56,782 nucleotides of DNA from JBDKUD01 sp050943315 (GCA_050943315.1 JBMNOY010000010.1:1-56782), one strand, 5' to 3'. Counted from the stretch's first letter, positions 18,199-26,656 are shown. Numbers and translations are program-made. Notes: generated by a model not told the origin, from the sequence alone.

Positions 18199-18801
18199 TT
18201 GAAAATTATTGGCCTGACCGGAGGTATTGCCAGTGGTAAGAGTACTGTAGCCCGGGTGTTAAAGGACCTGGGTGCTATCCTTTTAGATGCTGATGAATTG
18301 GCTCATCAAGTTATTGAGCCGCATAAGCCTGCCTGGGAAGAAATCGTAAAGGAATTTGGCCAACATATTATTAATCCTGACCAGTCTATTAATCGTGACC
18401 GGCTGGGCACCATAGTTTTTAATGACCCTAAGCGGTTACAACACCTTAATGAAATCGTACATCCCCGGGTAATAGAGACCTATGAACATGATATAGCCGA
18501 GATTCGCAAGGTGCATCCTGATGCAGTGGTGGTTATGGATGTACCGCTTTTATTTGAAACTCATATGGAGGACATGTGTGACCAGGTATGGGTAGTTTGG
18601 GTGGACCGCCAAACCCAGATAGAAAGGCTCATGCACCGCAACAACTATACCCGGGAGGAAGCTCTGGCACGCATCAATTCACAAATGCCGCTGGATGAAA
18701 AAGCCCGGCAGGCAAATGTCGTTATTGACAATAGTAATAGTATTAAGGAAACAGAAAAAACTACTGCCAGATATTTCAATGATATTATACAGGATTCATA
18801 A
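18199..18801 (+). CDS. coaE: dephospho-CoA kinase
   Basis: CoaE, about 200 residues, phosphorylating the ribose 3'-OH of dephospho-CoA in the last step of CoA synthesis. The P-loop is GLTGGIASGKST at the N-terminus; DADELAH and VPLLFE are typical. The TTG at 18199 is preferred: it gives MKIIGLTGG and has GGTGAT at the correct distance, while GTG 18190 and ATG 18193 lack a site. It follows ytaF by 16 bp and is probably in the same transcript. Confidence 0.93.
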   Translation: MKIIGLTGGIASGKSTVARVLKDLGAILLDADELAHQVIEPHKPAWEEIVKEFGQHIINPDQSINRDRLGTIVFNDPKRLQHLNEIVHPRVIETYEHDIAEIRKVHPDAVVVMDVPLLFETHMEDMCDQVWVVWVDRQTQIERLMHRNNYTREEALARINSQMPLDEKARQANVVIDNSNSIKETEKTTARYFNDIIQDS

Positions 18802-18837
18802 ATATTATATAATAATCAACTCTGTGGAGGATTCCGC

Positions 18838-19401
18838 GTGAAACGTAACGCAAAACCACGTTTTCCGACCCTGCTCTGGCTAATGATACTGGTCTTTTTA
18901 GCCATAATCCTGACTTTTCCCAAGTGGATTACTTTTTTTTATCCTCAGCCGCATCGGGAGCTGGTAGTGGCAACAGCTTATGAATATAACATAGATCCTT
19001 ATCTGGTTTTTGCCATAATAAGAGCCGAGAGTAAATACCAAACCGGAGCACAGTCATCAGTCGGAGCCAGAGGTTTAATGCAGATAATGCCTGAGACAGC
19101 CCAATGGATATCGAGCCAAATGGGTACAGGAGAGTTTGACCCGGTTAAGCTGCACGACCCGGAAATAAATATACGCATGGGCTGCTGGTATCTGGCTGAC
19201 CTGAGTAAGGAGTTTGACGGGCGCATCCCTATAATTGTAGCTGCTTACAATGCCGGACGAGGCAAAGTAAAGCAATGGGTAGTGAACGATGAGTGGGATG
19301 GAACTGCCCATAATATAGAAAAAATTCCCTTCCCCGAAACCCGCGAATATGTACATAACGTACTCAAAAATTACGAGGCCTATCGAGCTATTTATGAATA
19401 A
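18838..19401 (+). CDS. membrane-anchored lytic transglycosylase (SLT domain)
   Basis: 187 residues with one N-terminal membrane anchor (about 12-35) and an SLT goose-lysozyme-type domain. The catalytic glutamate is Glu64 in IRAESKYQ; GARGLMQIMPETA and VAAYNAGRGKVKQW are the canonical substrate-groove motifs. The GTG start at 18838 is preceded by TGGAGG. It would cleave glycan strands with 1,6-anhydro product formation at the outer face of the membrane. The polA-mutM-ytaF-coaE-SLT order suggests co-transcription with the upstream genes. Confidence 0.9.
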   Translation: MKRNAKPRFPTLLWLMILVFLAIILTFPKWITFFYPQPHRELVVATAYEYNIDPYLVFAIIRAESKYQTGAQSSVGARGLMQIMPETAQWISSQMGTGEFDPVKLHDPEINIRMGCWYLADLSKEFDGRIPIIVAAYNAGRGKVKQWVVNDEWDGTAHNIEKIPFPETREYVHNVLKNYEAYRAIYE

Positions 19402-19450
19402 GTGAACCTGGTCAAAGTAAAACTTACTCTTTTAAACCAGGTTCACTTAT
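19398..19450 (+). terminator. long hairpin overlapping the stop codon of the SLT gene
   Basis: A 15-bp perfect stem pairs 19398-19412 with 19436-19450. It begins within the last codons of the transglycosylase gene and has a 23-nt loop but no strong U-tract. Probable transcript end. Confidence 0.55.
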
Positions 19451-19518
19451 CCTGCTTTCAGTAATATTCATGATCTTCTCTTAATACAATGTCTGTAGAC
19501 AGGCTATTAGGAGGAGGC

Positions 19519-21147
19519 GTGAAGGTGGATTACAGGCAAAAAAAGAAGATAATGATTGGCTTAGCGATAAGCCTGTTCGTATTGTTAGCCGGGCTGGCAT
19601 TTGTATACAACCAGACTCTCTACACGACGACGAACCTTGATCCTCGCCCGTTAAATGTGGGAGCGGTAGGAAAGGTGGAATCAATTCATCCTGCTCAGGC
19701 TCTGACCCGGCCGGAAAGATTAGCTGCATCGGCCATGTATGAGGGGTTGGTATATTATGATGAAGCATCTCAAAAGTTAAAACCTAATATCGCCAAAAGC
19801 TGGAGATATTCGGCAACTGGAAAAACCTTGACCATATACCTTAAGAAAGACATCTATTTTCAAAATGGTAAAAAACTAACCGCACATGATGTTAAATCAT
19901 CCTGGGAGTATAATTTTAGTGCAACTAAAGACTGGTACAACAATAGTATATTCCTGCCTATTGTCGGAGCTTCCGAAAAAGTAAAAGGAGCCGGCGACAT
20001 TTCCGGCATTCAGGTCAAAGATGACCAAACCATCAAGATATTTTTTACCCAACCGCACCGGGCCTTTATATACTGTCTCACCAACCCTATGTTTTGGATA
20101 ACGGACGTTGCCGCCAATCCGGAAAAGACCATTCTGCCACCTGGTACCGGGCCTTTTATTTTAAAGGAGATTAAGGACCAAAATGTTTTGCTGGTTCGCA
20201 ATGATAAATACCACCGCGGGTTACCGAAACTAGCGGCGATCAACATAAACCTGTATGAGAGTGATGAGGATGCCTTTAAGGATTACCAGGCAGGCAAGAT
20301 AGACTTTCTCGACAGTGTTCCCTTCGGGGAGATAAAGAACCTCAAAAAGAGTGAGGAATACAAAGACCGGCTAATTACCAAACCGCTGCTGGAAACTTAT
20401 TTTTTAGGCTTTAATATCAACCGGGAGCCTTATATCGATAACTACCTGCTGCGCCGGGCCATAAACTATGCTATTGACCGAGAGGCGATAATCAAGCAAT
20501 TGAACGGCGGGGAACTTTACCGGCCTTTAAAATCGGTGATTCCCATGGGACTGGCGGGATATAATAAGCAACTGCGAGGCTACTCATATGACCCGGAAAA
20601 GGCCCAAAGCTTGCTTGATCAGGCCGGCTATCCCAACGGGGAAGGGTTGCCTGTACTAACCCTGAGTTATAACAGTAATCCCGGGCATCAGCTGATTGCC
20701 GAAATAATTGCCGGTCAGTTGGCCGAGGTAGGCATAGCTGTTCAGCTGCAGGAAGTAGACTGGTCTTATTATCAGAAACAGCTGGCTAAAATGGATGTGA
20801 GCTTTTTTAGGGTAGGATGGCAGCCTGACTATCCTGATCCCGATAATTTTCTTTATAGTCTATTTCATAGCTCCCAGATGGGGATAAGTAATTATTCCGG
20901 TTATCGTAATCCTCAGGTTGATAAACTTATCAATCAATCCCGAATGGAACCGGATACCGGTAAGAGACTCAAAATGCTCAACCGTGCCGAACAGATAATA
21001 ATTGATGATGCCCCCTGCGTCTGGCTGTTTCAACAGAACAGTGCCAAACTGCTCGGCCCCAATGTCAGCCGGTTAGAAGCAAATAACATGGATATGGTCG
21101 ACTGGTTTGAAGTGGAACTGCATAAACCCAAATTAGAATCAAAATAA
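19519..21147 (+). CDS. ABC-type peptide/oligopeptide substrate-binding protein (family 5)
   Basis: A family 5 solute-binding protein of about 540 residues. An uncleaved-looking hydrophobic N-terminal segment (IGLAISLFVLLAGLAFVY) has no lipobox cysteine, so it may be a membrane-anchored rather than lipid-anchored form. Typical DppA/OppA signatures include AMYEGLVYYDEAS, TIYLKKDIYFQNGKKLTAHDV, LLRRAINYAIDREAI and LSYNSNPGHQLIAEII. AGGAGGAGG precedes two possible GTG starts (19519 and 19525); either is possible. No permease or ATPase genes adjoin it, so its transporter is encoded elsewhere. Confidence 0.85.
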   Translation: MKVDYRQKKKIMIGLAISLFVLLAGLAFVYNQTLYTTTNLDPRPLNVGAVGKVESIHPAQALTRPERLAASAMYEGLVYYDEASQKLKPNIAKSWRYSATGKTLTIYLKKDIYFQNGKKLTAHDVKSSWEYNFSATKDWYNNSIFLPIVGASEKVKGAGDISGIQVKDDQTIKIFFTQPHRAFIYCLTNPMFWITDVAANPEKTILPPGTGPFILKEIKDQNVLLVRNDKYHRGLPKLAAININLYESDEDAFKDYQAGKIDFLDSVPFGEIKNLKKSEEYKDRLITKPLLETYFLGFNINREPYIDNYLLRRAINYAIDREAIIKQLNGGELYRPLKSVIPMGLAGYNKQLRGYSYDPEKAQSLLDQAGYPNGEGLPVLTLSYNSNPGHQLIAEIIAGQLAEVGIAVQLQEVDWSYYQKQLAKMDVSFFRVGWQPDYPDPDNFLYSLFHSSQMGISNYSGYRNPQVDKLINQSRMEPDTGKRLKMLNRAEQIIIDDAPCVWLFQQNSAKLLGPNVSRLEANNMDMVDWFEVELHKPKLESK

Positions 21148-21163
21148 CTATACTACCCCCAAG

Positions 21164-21209
21164 ACAAGCGGCCCGGGTTCTTAAACGGACTAAGGGCGCT
21201 TGTTTTTTT
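21164..21209 (+). terminator. rho-independent terminator
   Basis: ACAAGCG (21164-21170), extended by the following GCCC, pairs with GGGCGCTTGT ending at 21203, then seven T's. It terminates the substrate-binding protein gene. Confidence 0.75.
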
Positions 21210-21249
21210 GCATTATTAACGAGAACTGTGGTATTATTCATAATCATAA

Positions 21250-21372
21250 TGCGAAACCTGGGCAGCAATCATGCCTATTGCTTTTTCAACCATAGTAGGG
21301 ATGGTATTTGGATATTATCCTGCCCGCGAAGCAGCCGAGTTAGAGCCTATTGAAGTATTGCATTATGAATAA
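21250..21372 (+). pseudogene. FtsX/MacB-type ABC permease, C-terminal fragment
   Basis: The last ~40 codons of a permease survive. They read IMPIAFSTIVGMVFG followed by YYPAREAAELEPIEVLHYE and a TAA, the diagnostic C-terminal tail of FtsX/MacB permeases (GxxPAxxAAxLxPIEALRYE). No start or upstream domain is present and a stop codon lies just 5' of the fragment. It is a relic next to the tRNA-Leu(GAG) locus. Confidence 0.7.
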
Positions 21373-21377
21373 TAAAA

Positions 21378-21407
21378 TTGACATTAATAGATTAACTGTT
21401 GTATAAT
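21378..21407 (+). promoter_or_regulatory. promoter of tRNA-Leu(GAG)
   Basis: TTGACA (21378-21383) and TATAAT (21402-21407) separated by 18 bases, about 31 bases before the tRNA gene. Confidence 0.8.
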
Positions 21408-21438
21408 ACCCATTGTCGGAATGACTAATTAAATAAAT

Positions 21439-21523
21439 GCGGCGGTGGTGGAACAGGCAGACACGTACGTTTGAGGGGCGTATGCCGAGAGGCATGCGGG
21501 TTCAAGTCCCGCCCGCCGCACCA
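21439..21523 (+). tRNA. tRNA-Leu (anticodon GAG), integration target
   Basis: 85-nt class II tRNA with encoded CCA. The acceptor GCGGCGG pairs with CCGCCGC plus discriminator A. The anticodon stem TACGT/GCGTA holds the loop TTGAGGG, giving GAG for CUC/CUU codons. Its last 26 bases plus one base are duplicated perfectly at 23183-23209, showing that a site-specific element integrated into its 3' end. Confidence 0.95.
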
Positions 21524-21524
21524 T
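21498..21524 (+). repeat. attL-type copy of the tRNA-Leu 3' end (27 bp)
   Basis: GGGTTCAAGTCCCGCCCGCC and the next seven bases form a 27-bp block identical to 23183-23209. This is the T-arm/acceptor end of the tRNA, a standard tyrosine-recombinase crossover site. Confidence 0.85.
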
Positions 21525-21550
21525 ATTTTTAAAACTTAATCTTTGATACA

Positions 21551-21577
21551 ATGAAAAGCTCTGTAATACAGGGCTTT
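21551..21577 (+). terminator. putative terminator after tRNA-Leu(GAG)
   Basis: AAAGC-CTG pairs with CAG-GCTTT around TAATA, followed by GTTGTGTTT. The rest of 21524-21917 holds no gene I can support; short frames there show no recognisable domain. Confidence 0.5.
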
Positions 21578-21917
21578 GTTGTGTTTCTGGGGTGTTCTCA
21601 AGTTGCTGAAAGTGAATTTTTAACTCCTTTTTGCGTAGAGATGCATCCCTTTTGCATCGAGGTGCACTTTTTAACAAAAGATATAGAACACCGTATTTTG
21701 GTGAAGAAGAATAGGCAGTGTATGTTCCCAGGAACGAGCCAACTTGATAGATTTATGGTTGCAGATTAATTGGCTCAATTTGACTTGGAAGGTTTTTTGG
21801 CAACTACCGTAGGGATTACTTTGAGCCTGACAAGAGAAACAAGCGATCATTTTCACCATGTCATGATCGAAAGACAAAGATAGAGAATCAGCACCCAGAG
21901 TATAATACTAATTATGA

Positions 21918-22313
21918 ATCAAAGAAATCGCCTTTGATCGTTGGGGTGCTTTACAGATGGCTCAGGATCTTGAAGGTATGGGATTTACAGTCATATCTTT
22001 TGGGCAGGGCTATAAGGATATGCTGTTTAAGGAGCTGATGAAGTTGTTTCTGGAAAAGAAAATAGTTCATGGAGACCATCCGGTACTGCATTGGATGATG
22101 GACAATATATACGTCAAAACTGACCCTGTTGGTAACATGAAACTGAACAAGGAGAAAAGCACCGAACGTATTGACGGTGCGGTAGCACTTATTATGCCTC
22201 TTGACAGGGCAATCAGGAATGAGAATAGGGCCAGTGTTTATGATGAGCGTGCACAAGAGGATTATCTTTGTCTATCTCCCTTGAATTTTGAGTATAATAA
22301 TACCAAGGGGTGA
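21918..22313 (+). pseudogene. phage terminase large subunit, C-terminal fragment
   Basis: From just after a stop codon the frame reads IKEIAFDRWGALQMAQDLE, ISFGQGYKDM, VHGDHPVLHWMMDN and STERIDGAVALIMPLDRA. These are the conserved end of Terminase_1 (HK97-type) nuclease domains that cut phage DNA during packaging. The ATPase domain and N-terminal half are absent, so it is not functional. It shows that the interval between the two att copies is a prophage remnant. Confidence 0.75.
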
Positions 22314-22318
22314 TATAT

Positions 22319-22510
22319 TTGAAAGCGAAAGCTTCAACGGTTGTCAATAAAAGAGTGGCCTCCAGCGTAAAAGCCTCAATGGATTTTGAAGGATTGAAGC
22401 CAAGTGTGTATGCGCAAAGAATTGGACAACATTATCTTGAAGGTAAAATTAGCAGCCGAGATGCTATTGCAAAGATAAAAGCGAAACATGCTTCAAAATT
22501 TGGCCGGTAA
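22319..22510 (+). CDS. VbhA-like antitoxin of a Fic toxin
   Basis: A 63-residue protein from TTG 22319, with AAGGGGTGAT at the right distance. The C-terminal part (LKPSVYAQRIGQHYLEGKIS followed by DAIAKIKAKH) matches the short helical VbhA antitoxin fold that inserts an inhibitory helix into the active site of Fic AMP-transferases. It is two bases upstream of the Fic gene, as in known vbhA-vbhT pairs. The family assignment is from pattern and context. Confidence 0.65.
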   Translation: MKAKASTVVNKRVASSVKASMDFEGLKPSVYAQRIGQHYLEGKISSRDAIAKIKAKHASKFGR

Positions 22511-22512
22511 AA

Positions 22513-23122
22513 ATGGGTAGTGGCTTTTCGAAATACGATCGTGCTGAAACGGGGCAATCGCAATATTGTTATCCAGGAACTGACGTGTTAATTAATAAAG
22601 CACACATTAAAGATATAAAAGCATTAAATGAATATGAAGCGGATATTACATTTATTAGGCAATACGAACTTGAAAAGTATCAAACTGTTAAAGGTAAATT
22701 TGGCATAACGCACCTGAAGAGGTTACACAAATTCATCTTTCAGGATATTTATCCTTTTGCAGGTAAGTTCAGATTGGAGAACATCTCTAAAGGGTCTACA
22801 GATTTCTGTAAAAGTGAATTTATCGAAGATAATCTGGAACGTATACTAAGCGAGTTAAAAAATGATGGCTATTTAAGAGGTGGATAATTTTTCTGAAAAG
22901 GCAGCTTATTATATGTCCGAAATTAATATGATACATCCATTCAGAGAAGGTAATGGGCGCACTATTAGAGAGTTTATCCGTCAATTGGCCTTATATTGTG
23001 GTTATATTATAAATTGGTCCTTAATTGATAAGGATACATTATTGAATGCAACAATTGCAGCGGTGGATAAAGATTATATACCAATGAGTAGTTGTATTTT
23101 AAAGGTTATTGAAAACAAGTAA
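22513..23122 (+). pseudogene. Fic/Doc family adenylyltransferase toxin, frameshifted
   Basis: Frame 1 (22513-22887) gives the Fic N-terminal half, including LKRLHKFIFQDIYPFAGKFR. Frame 2 (from about 22880) continues without loss of homology with NFSEKAAYYMSEINMIHPF and the catalytic HPFREGNGRTIREF motif (HxFx[D/E]GNGRxxR), whose His would catalyse AMP transfer to a target protein. The break falls at the sequence AGAGGTGGATAAT, where a small indel puts a TAA in the first frame. Intact Fic proteins of this type are about 200 residues, matching the combined length. Either a genuine inactivating mutation or a sequencing/assembly error. Confidence 0.75.
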
Positions 23123-23182
23123 ATATTTAAAAGCTTGATAGGTTATTTGGAAAGTATTCCACAACCACTCCGAGAATAAATA

Positions 23183-23209
23183 GGGTTCAAGTCCCGCCCG
23201 CCGCACCAT
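23183..23209 (+). repeat. attR-type copy of the tRNA-Leu 3' end (27 bp)
   Basis: Perfect 27-bp direct repeat of the 3' end of tRNA-Leu(GAG). It marks the distal boundary of the 1.66-kb prophage remnant. No third copy was seen near the right end of the conjugative element. Confidence 0.85.
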
Positions 23210-23324
23210 GCTAATTACCATCTATGGATAGAAAAGATTCTATTCAGCAGATGGTTTTTATTTTTTTAATTACTTTTCGCAGCCTTTTTACCCTCACAAA
23301 GCCGTATAAGGTTTTATAACTACA

Positions 23325-23357
23325 CGGCAGAAAGCCTTATATATCAGGCTTTTCGCC
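23325..23357. other. hairpin at the left end of the ICE
   Basis: CGGC-GAAAGCCT pairs with AGGCTTTTC-GCCG around TATATATC, downstream of the integrase gene. It may terminate integrase transcripts. Confidence 0.4.
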
Positions 23358-23407
23358 GTTTTCTCCTTATGCGTCCTCATAAGATTTTACGGGGTCGCTT
23401 TGTAAGG

Positions 23408-23428
23408 TTTGATAACAATATTGCAACA
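23408..23428. repeat. left subterminal repeat of the ICE, probable Int arm site
   Basis: TTTGATAACA followed by ATATTGCAACA. It matches 19 of 21 bases at 46461-46481 in the same orientation. Paired subterminal repeats in Tn916-family elements serve as arm-binding sites for integrase; that role is inferred here. Confidence 0.55.
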
Positions 23429-23448
23429 CGATAACATTTTTCACGGCG

Positions 23449-24744
23449 TTACCGTTCCATGTCCCAGTTCTTTTTTGGGGGCCTGCCGCGCCGTTTTTTC
23501 TCCGGCTGGGAAGGTTCCTTATGGCTTTGGTGTACTGCCTTGTGGTATGGGGCAAGCACTTCCATTTTCCGTTCCAGCCGCACATCGACATACCGCTCTG
23601 TAACCGCATTTAAGTTGCTGGATAAGCCCAACTGTATGCCGATGCCGTTTAGGGTGTGGCCTAAAATCTCGCCCACGGTGTAGAAGTCGCCCGTTAGCTG
23701 GTGCATGTTGGTGGCCGCCGAATGGCGCAGGTCGTGAAAACGCATATGGGGCAGTTCAAGATTTTTCAGCAGTTTGGAAAAGCCTGCCGTTACGTTATTG
23801 GGAAGGATGGGCGTGCCGTCCGGGTTTGCCACTACCAGCCGGTTATCAAAGTATTCCCGCCCGCTCTGGATGGTTTGTTGCTTCTGCTCGGCTTGCAGGG
23901 CAAGCTGTCGTTCAAAGTAGGGGCGGGCTTCCTCCGTTATGGGCAGAAAACGTTCTTGGGATTTGACCGGGGCCAGTTCATCCAGCAGCTTCACGTCCCC
24001 TTTGATGCCAAAGGGCAGTTGTTCATCCACCATGAACAGGTCTTTTGACATATCCACGTTGTCCCAGCGCAGTCCCACTATCTCACCGCGCCGCATTCCA
24101 TACAGGCCGCCCAACACCACAAGCATTTCCCATTCCGTACCCGTTACGTTGTCCATAAGGGTTTTCATCTGTTCAATGGTATAAGGGTCGGGGGTTTTTG
24201 AGGGCCTGTTCAGCTTGCTGATGATGTTTTTCGTGGGATTGACTTCAATGTAATTATACTTGCGGGCATGTTCCAACGCAACGCCCAATACCCGGTGAGT
24301 GCTTTTTACGGTGTTGTGGGATAAGCCGCCCGCTATCTGTTTTTCGTACATACCGTCCAGCAGCGCGGGGGTGAGATTGCGCAGGGGTACACCGCCTAAA
24401 TGGGGGATGACGTATTTTTCAATATGGTATTGGTAGGTATGGTAGGTACTGGGGCGCAGGTTGGTCTTGGCGTACCGTTCTACCCATTGAGTGAGATATT
24501 CGCCCAATGTCTGCTTGTTTTCCGCTTTCATTATGGCTTGAAAGCCGGGCCGCCGGAGTTTCACTTGCATTTCGGCCTCATGCTGGATGGCCTCGGTTTT
24601 GGAGGTAAAGCCCCGTTTGCCGTAGGTCTTGTAGCCTTCGTCGGTTTTGTAACGGATGAACACATCGTAAACAGTCCCGGCCCGGCCTGTCAGTGCGCCT
24701 TCGGCGTCCCGCTTATTTTTGATGGTACGGGTCTGTATAGACAA
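23449..24744 (-). CDS. int: tyrosine integrase of the ICE
   Basis: A 431-residue phage-type integrase. An N-terminal arm-binding domain is followed by a SAM-like core-binding domain (about 75-165) and a catalytic domain with Arg218 (YGMRRGE), His337 and Arg340 (FHDLRH), His363 (LGH) and nucleophile Tyr385 (TERYVDV). The C-terminus is a basic AT-hook-like tail KKRRGRPPKK. It lies three bases after xis and directly inside the left end, pointing outward, as in Tn916/Tn1549. It would excise the element as a circle and reinsert it. Confidence 0.93.
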   Translation of the reverse strand: MSIQTRTIKNKRDAEGALTGRAGTVYDVFIRYKTDEGYKTYGKRGFTSKTEAIQHEAEMQVKLRRPGFQAIMKAENKQTLGEYLTQWVERYAKTNLRPSTYHTYQYHIEKYVIPHLGGVPLRNLTPALLDGMYEKQIAGGLSHNTVKSTHRVLGVALEHARKYNYIEVNPTKNIISKLNRPSKTPDPYTIEQMKTLMDNVTGTEWEMLVVLGGLYGMRRGEIVGLRWDNVDMSKDLFMVDEQLPFGIKGDVKLLDELAPVKSQERFLPITEEARPYFERQLALQAEQKQQTIQSGREYFDNRLVVANPDGTPILPNNVTAGFSKLLKNLELPHMRFHDLRHSAATNMHQLTGDFYTVGEILGHTLNGIGIQLGLSSNLNAVTERYVDVRLERKMEVLAPYHKAVHQSHKEPSQPEKKRRGRPPKKNWDMER

Positions 24745-24747
24745 AGC

Positions 24748-24987
24748 TTATCCCTCCTTCCCGGAGGATGCGGCAACAGTGATTTTGTTGCGCTCGTACC
24801 AGTTCCATATGGCGGCATCAGCCAGCAGACGGCGGTTGCCGTTCTGGACGTATTCGATTTCGCCCTTGTCCATCAGTTCCCGCAGCTTGTTTTCGCCCAG
24901 TCCGCTGATTTTGCTCATGGCTTCCACGGTTTTGAGCATAGGAAGCTCTAAAGCGGGCGCGGCTGTTGCCTTTTTTCTTACGGCCAT
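24748..24987 (-). CDS. xis: excisionase-like small HTH protein
   Basis: 79 residues starting at ATG 24987, which has AAAGGAGG upstream. LKTVEAMSKISGLGENKLRELMDKG then FVQ/YVQNGNRRLL is a winged-helix/MerR-like DNA-binding motif used by ICE excisionases. It is immediately upstream of the integrase gene, giving the typical xis-int pair that controls excision. The functional call is from size, fold and position. Confidence 0.75.
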   Translation of the reverse strand: MAVRKKATAAPALELPMLKTVEAMSKISGLGENKLRELMDKGEIEYVQNGNRRLLADAAIWNWYERNKITVAASSGKEG

Positions 24988-25430
24988 GATTACCGTCCTC
25001 CTTTCGCATGAAGGTAAACAGATGAAAGCCGCGCTTGTTGTTGCTCTGCATGGCCGTTTCATGGCATGGCAAAGGCACGGCTTTAACTTGCTCTACTTTC
25101 AAAACAGAGGCTTACCGGACGGCAGCGGGCCGCTGCTCCATAGGAATTTCACCTCCCCCCATGCTGGCGGGCCGTTCTCATTGCCTGCGACGGTTTAATC
25201 ACGCTCGGACTGTGACTGAACGGAAGTATCATTGTGCCAATGTACGGGTTATCGCCAGCAGGCCAGCCACGGCCTGGCTGCCGCATGGTATTTGTCGCTC
25301 GTTCCATGAATGGAAGTCTTGGCGTACCTGCGGCGCGGCTGGGCCGCACATTGAAGGTATCCGGTTTGCCTTATTCACTTGTCAAAGACCATGAAGGGGA
25401 AGCTGCCTTGCCCTCTCGTCCTATACATTG

Positions 25431-25494
25431 AAAAAAGCCCTGTAAAATACAGGGCAAAAACAAGGCTTGCAGAAAAAATTTCTCTGCAAGCCTT
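25431..25494 (-). terminator. two tandem terminators after the HTH regulator gene
   Basis: On the minus strand an 11-bp stem (25484-25494 with 25462-25472) is followed by TTGTTTTTG. A second stem, GCCCTGT/ACAGGGC (25455-25449 with 25443-25437), is followed by TTTTTT. The 25063-25430 stretch beyond holds only a possible 9-codon leader frame (25112-25141). Confidence 0.75.
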
Positions 25495-25499
25495 ATCGC

Positions 25500-25700
25500 T
25501 TATTGCTCAAACCGTTTCAGGTCAAAATTGTGTACAGCCAATATGAATTCCAGCGTCAAATGCTGCCTGCAATCCTCGTCCAGTTTCCCGAACAGGCAGG
25601 ATTTCTTGATAATGAGCGGTTCAAAGCGCCGAATGAGGGTTTCCATTGCCCGTTCATTGCCTTGCTGGGCGGCTTCGATTAAATCTAGTATTTCCGGCAT
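25500..25700 (-). CDS. conjugative-element HTH_16-type regulator
   Basis: 66 residues: ILDLIEAAQQGNERAMETLI then FEPLIIKKSCLFGKLDEDCR. This resembles the HTH_16 / sigma-region-2-like small proteins found beside the sigma-like ORF in Tn916/Tn1549 elements (Tn916 orf8 position). A strong AAAGGAGG site precedes the ATG. It lies directly downstream of the sigma-like gene and probably acts with it to control excision and transfer genes; this is inference from location. Confidence 0.7.
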   Translation of the reverse strand: MPEILDLIEAAQQGNERAMETLIRRFEPLIIKKSCLFGKLDEDCRQHLTLEFILAVHNFDLKRFEQ

Positions 25701-25778
25701 GGCCTTTCCTCCTTTCCGTAAAAGTGGTTAGCTTTTACGGAAGCAGGAGGAGCGCGGATTAAATAGAAAGTGGGTGGT

Positions 25779-26186
25779 TCATATCTGAAACCGACTTTTC
25801 AGCTTTTTCAAAATCCGGTTTTTTCGCTCGGTGATGCTCTGCTGCGTCACGCCGAATATGAGGAAAAGCTGATAATCGGTCTTGTCCTCGTAATATTTCA
25901 GGTAAAGCAACTGCTTGTCCTTTGAATTGAGAGTGCTGATAACCGCAGACAGGATTTCATTTTCTACGTATTCATCCAGCTTGTCTCCATTGGAAATAGG
26001 GATGTTGATGTCTATATCGGCATCGGAGCATAGATTGATTTCCTGTACTTCCTCCAATGGAATGCTCCTGTTGAAATACTTGTATTGGGCACGGAAATAT
26101 CCCCGCGCAGAGCGTGTCAGCACAATCTTTATATAGGCGCAGAACGCTTTTTCTACCGCCTTATAGGTTTCAGCGCTCCTTTTCAT
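25779..26186 (-). CDS. sigma-70-like regulator of the ICE
   Basis: 135 residues similar in plan to Tn916 ORF7-type sigma-like proteins. The C-terminal region-4-like helix-turn-helix reads KDKQLLYLKYYEDKTDYQLF then FGVTQQSITERKNRILKKL. A GAGGAGG site precedes ATG 26186. In related elements this gene and the small HTH gene drive xis-int expression on induction. No promoter recognition sequence can be proposed from this window. Confidence 0.78.
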   Translation of the reverse strand: MKRSAETYKAVEKAFCAYIKIVLTRSARGYFRAQYKYFNRSIPLEEVQEINLCSDADIDINIPISNGDKLDEYVENEILSAVISTLNSKDKQLLYLKYYEDKTDYQLFLIFGVTQQSITERKNRILKKLKSRFQI

Positions 26187-26523
26187 AGGGCTTTCCTCCT
26201 CTCCACCCTATACATTGAAATCAGCAGGAGATAATACAGGGTTACGGAAAAATTTTTTTCAATTATCTCTACCTGGTATTCGTTCTTCTTTTCACAACAA
26301 AAGCTATTGTTTTTCCGTTGTATTCCTTAAAAAGCGACAATGAAAGGCGTAGGCCGCAAGAAGAACCTTGCAGCCTACGCCTTGATTTGACAAGAAATGT
26401 AGAGGACAGAGTCCTCACATCTCTTGAACCATCATATTCAATTTTCTTGCATAAGAGCTAGTTGTCGTAGTTCTGCAAGGAATTTACCTCCAACAAATTA
26501 ATTTCCGCTTTAGTAGCCGTCTT

Positions 26524-26580
26524 AAAAACCTCCTTTAAACTTATCTCTGCCATATTAAGGATAAATTAAAGGAGGTTTTT
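26524..26580 (-). terminator. bidirectional terminator after the M56 peptidase gene
   Basis: A perfect 15-bp stem pairs 26524-26538 with 26566-26580, with A's and T's at the outer ends so it can work on both strands. It insulates the cargo from the regulator genes. The remaining sequence from 26187 to 26656 also contains an 11-bp-stem hairpin (GGCGTAGGC words, about 26345-26383) and no convincing gene. Confidence 0.75.
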
Positions 26581-26656
26581 CTACTTTTTGTGGCTCTATT
26601 TTCTTTTGGTTTTTTCCTCTAAGCATAACTCGCTTCATATGACAGTTTAAATAAGC

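Noticed and set aside
21551..21769. 72-codon frame after tRNA-Leu(GAG)
   Set aside because: Begins in the tRNA terminator, lacks a ribosome site and shows no family resemblance.
23183..23209. Second tRNA-Leu gene
   Set aside because: Only the last 27 bases are present; it is an att duplication, not a tRNA.
26458..26553. 31-codon minus-strand frame (MAEISLKEVF...)
   Set aside because: No Shine-Dalgarno sequence and it overlaps the strong bidirectional terminator.
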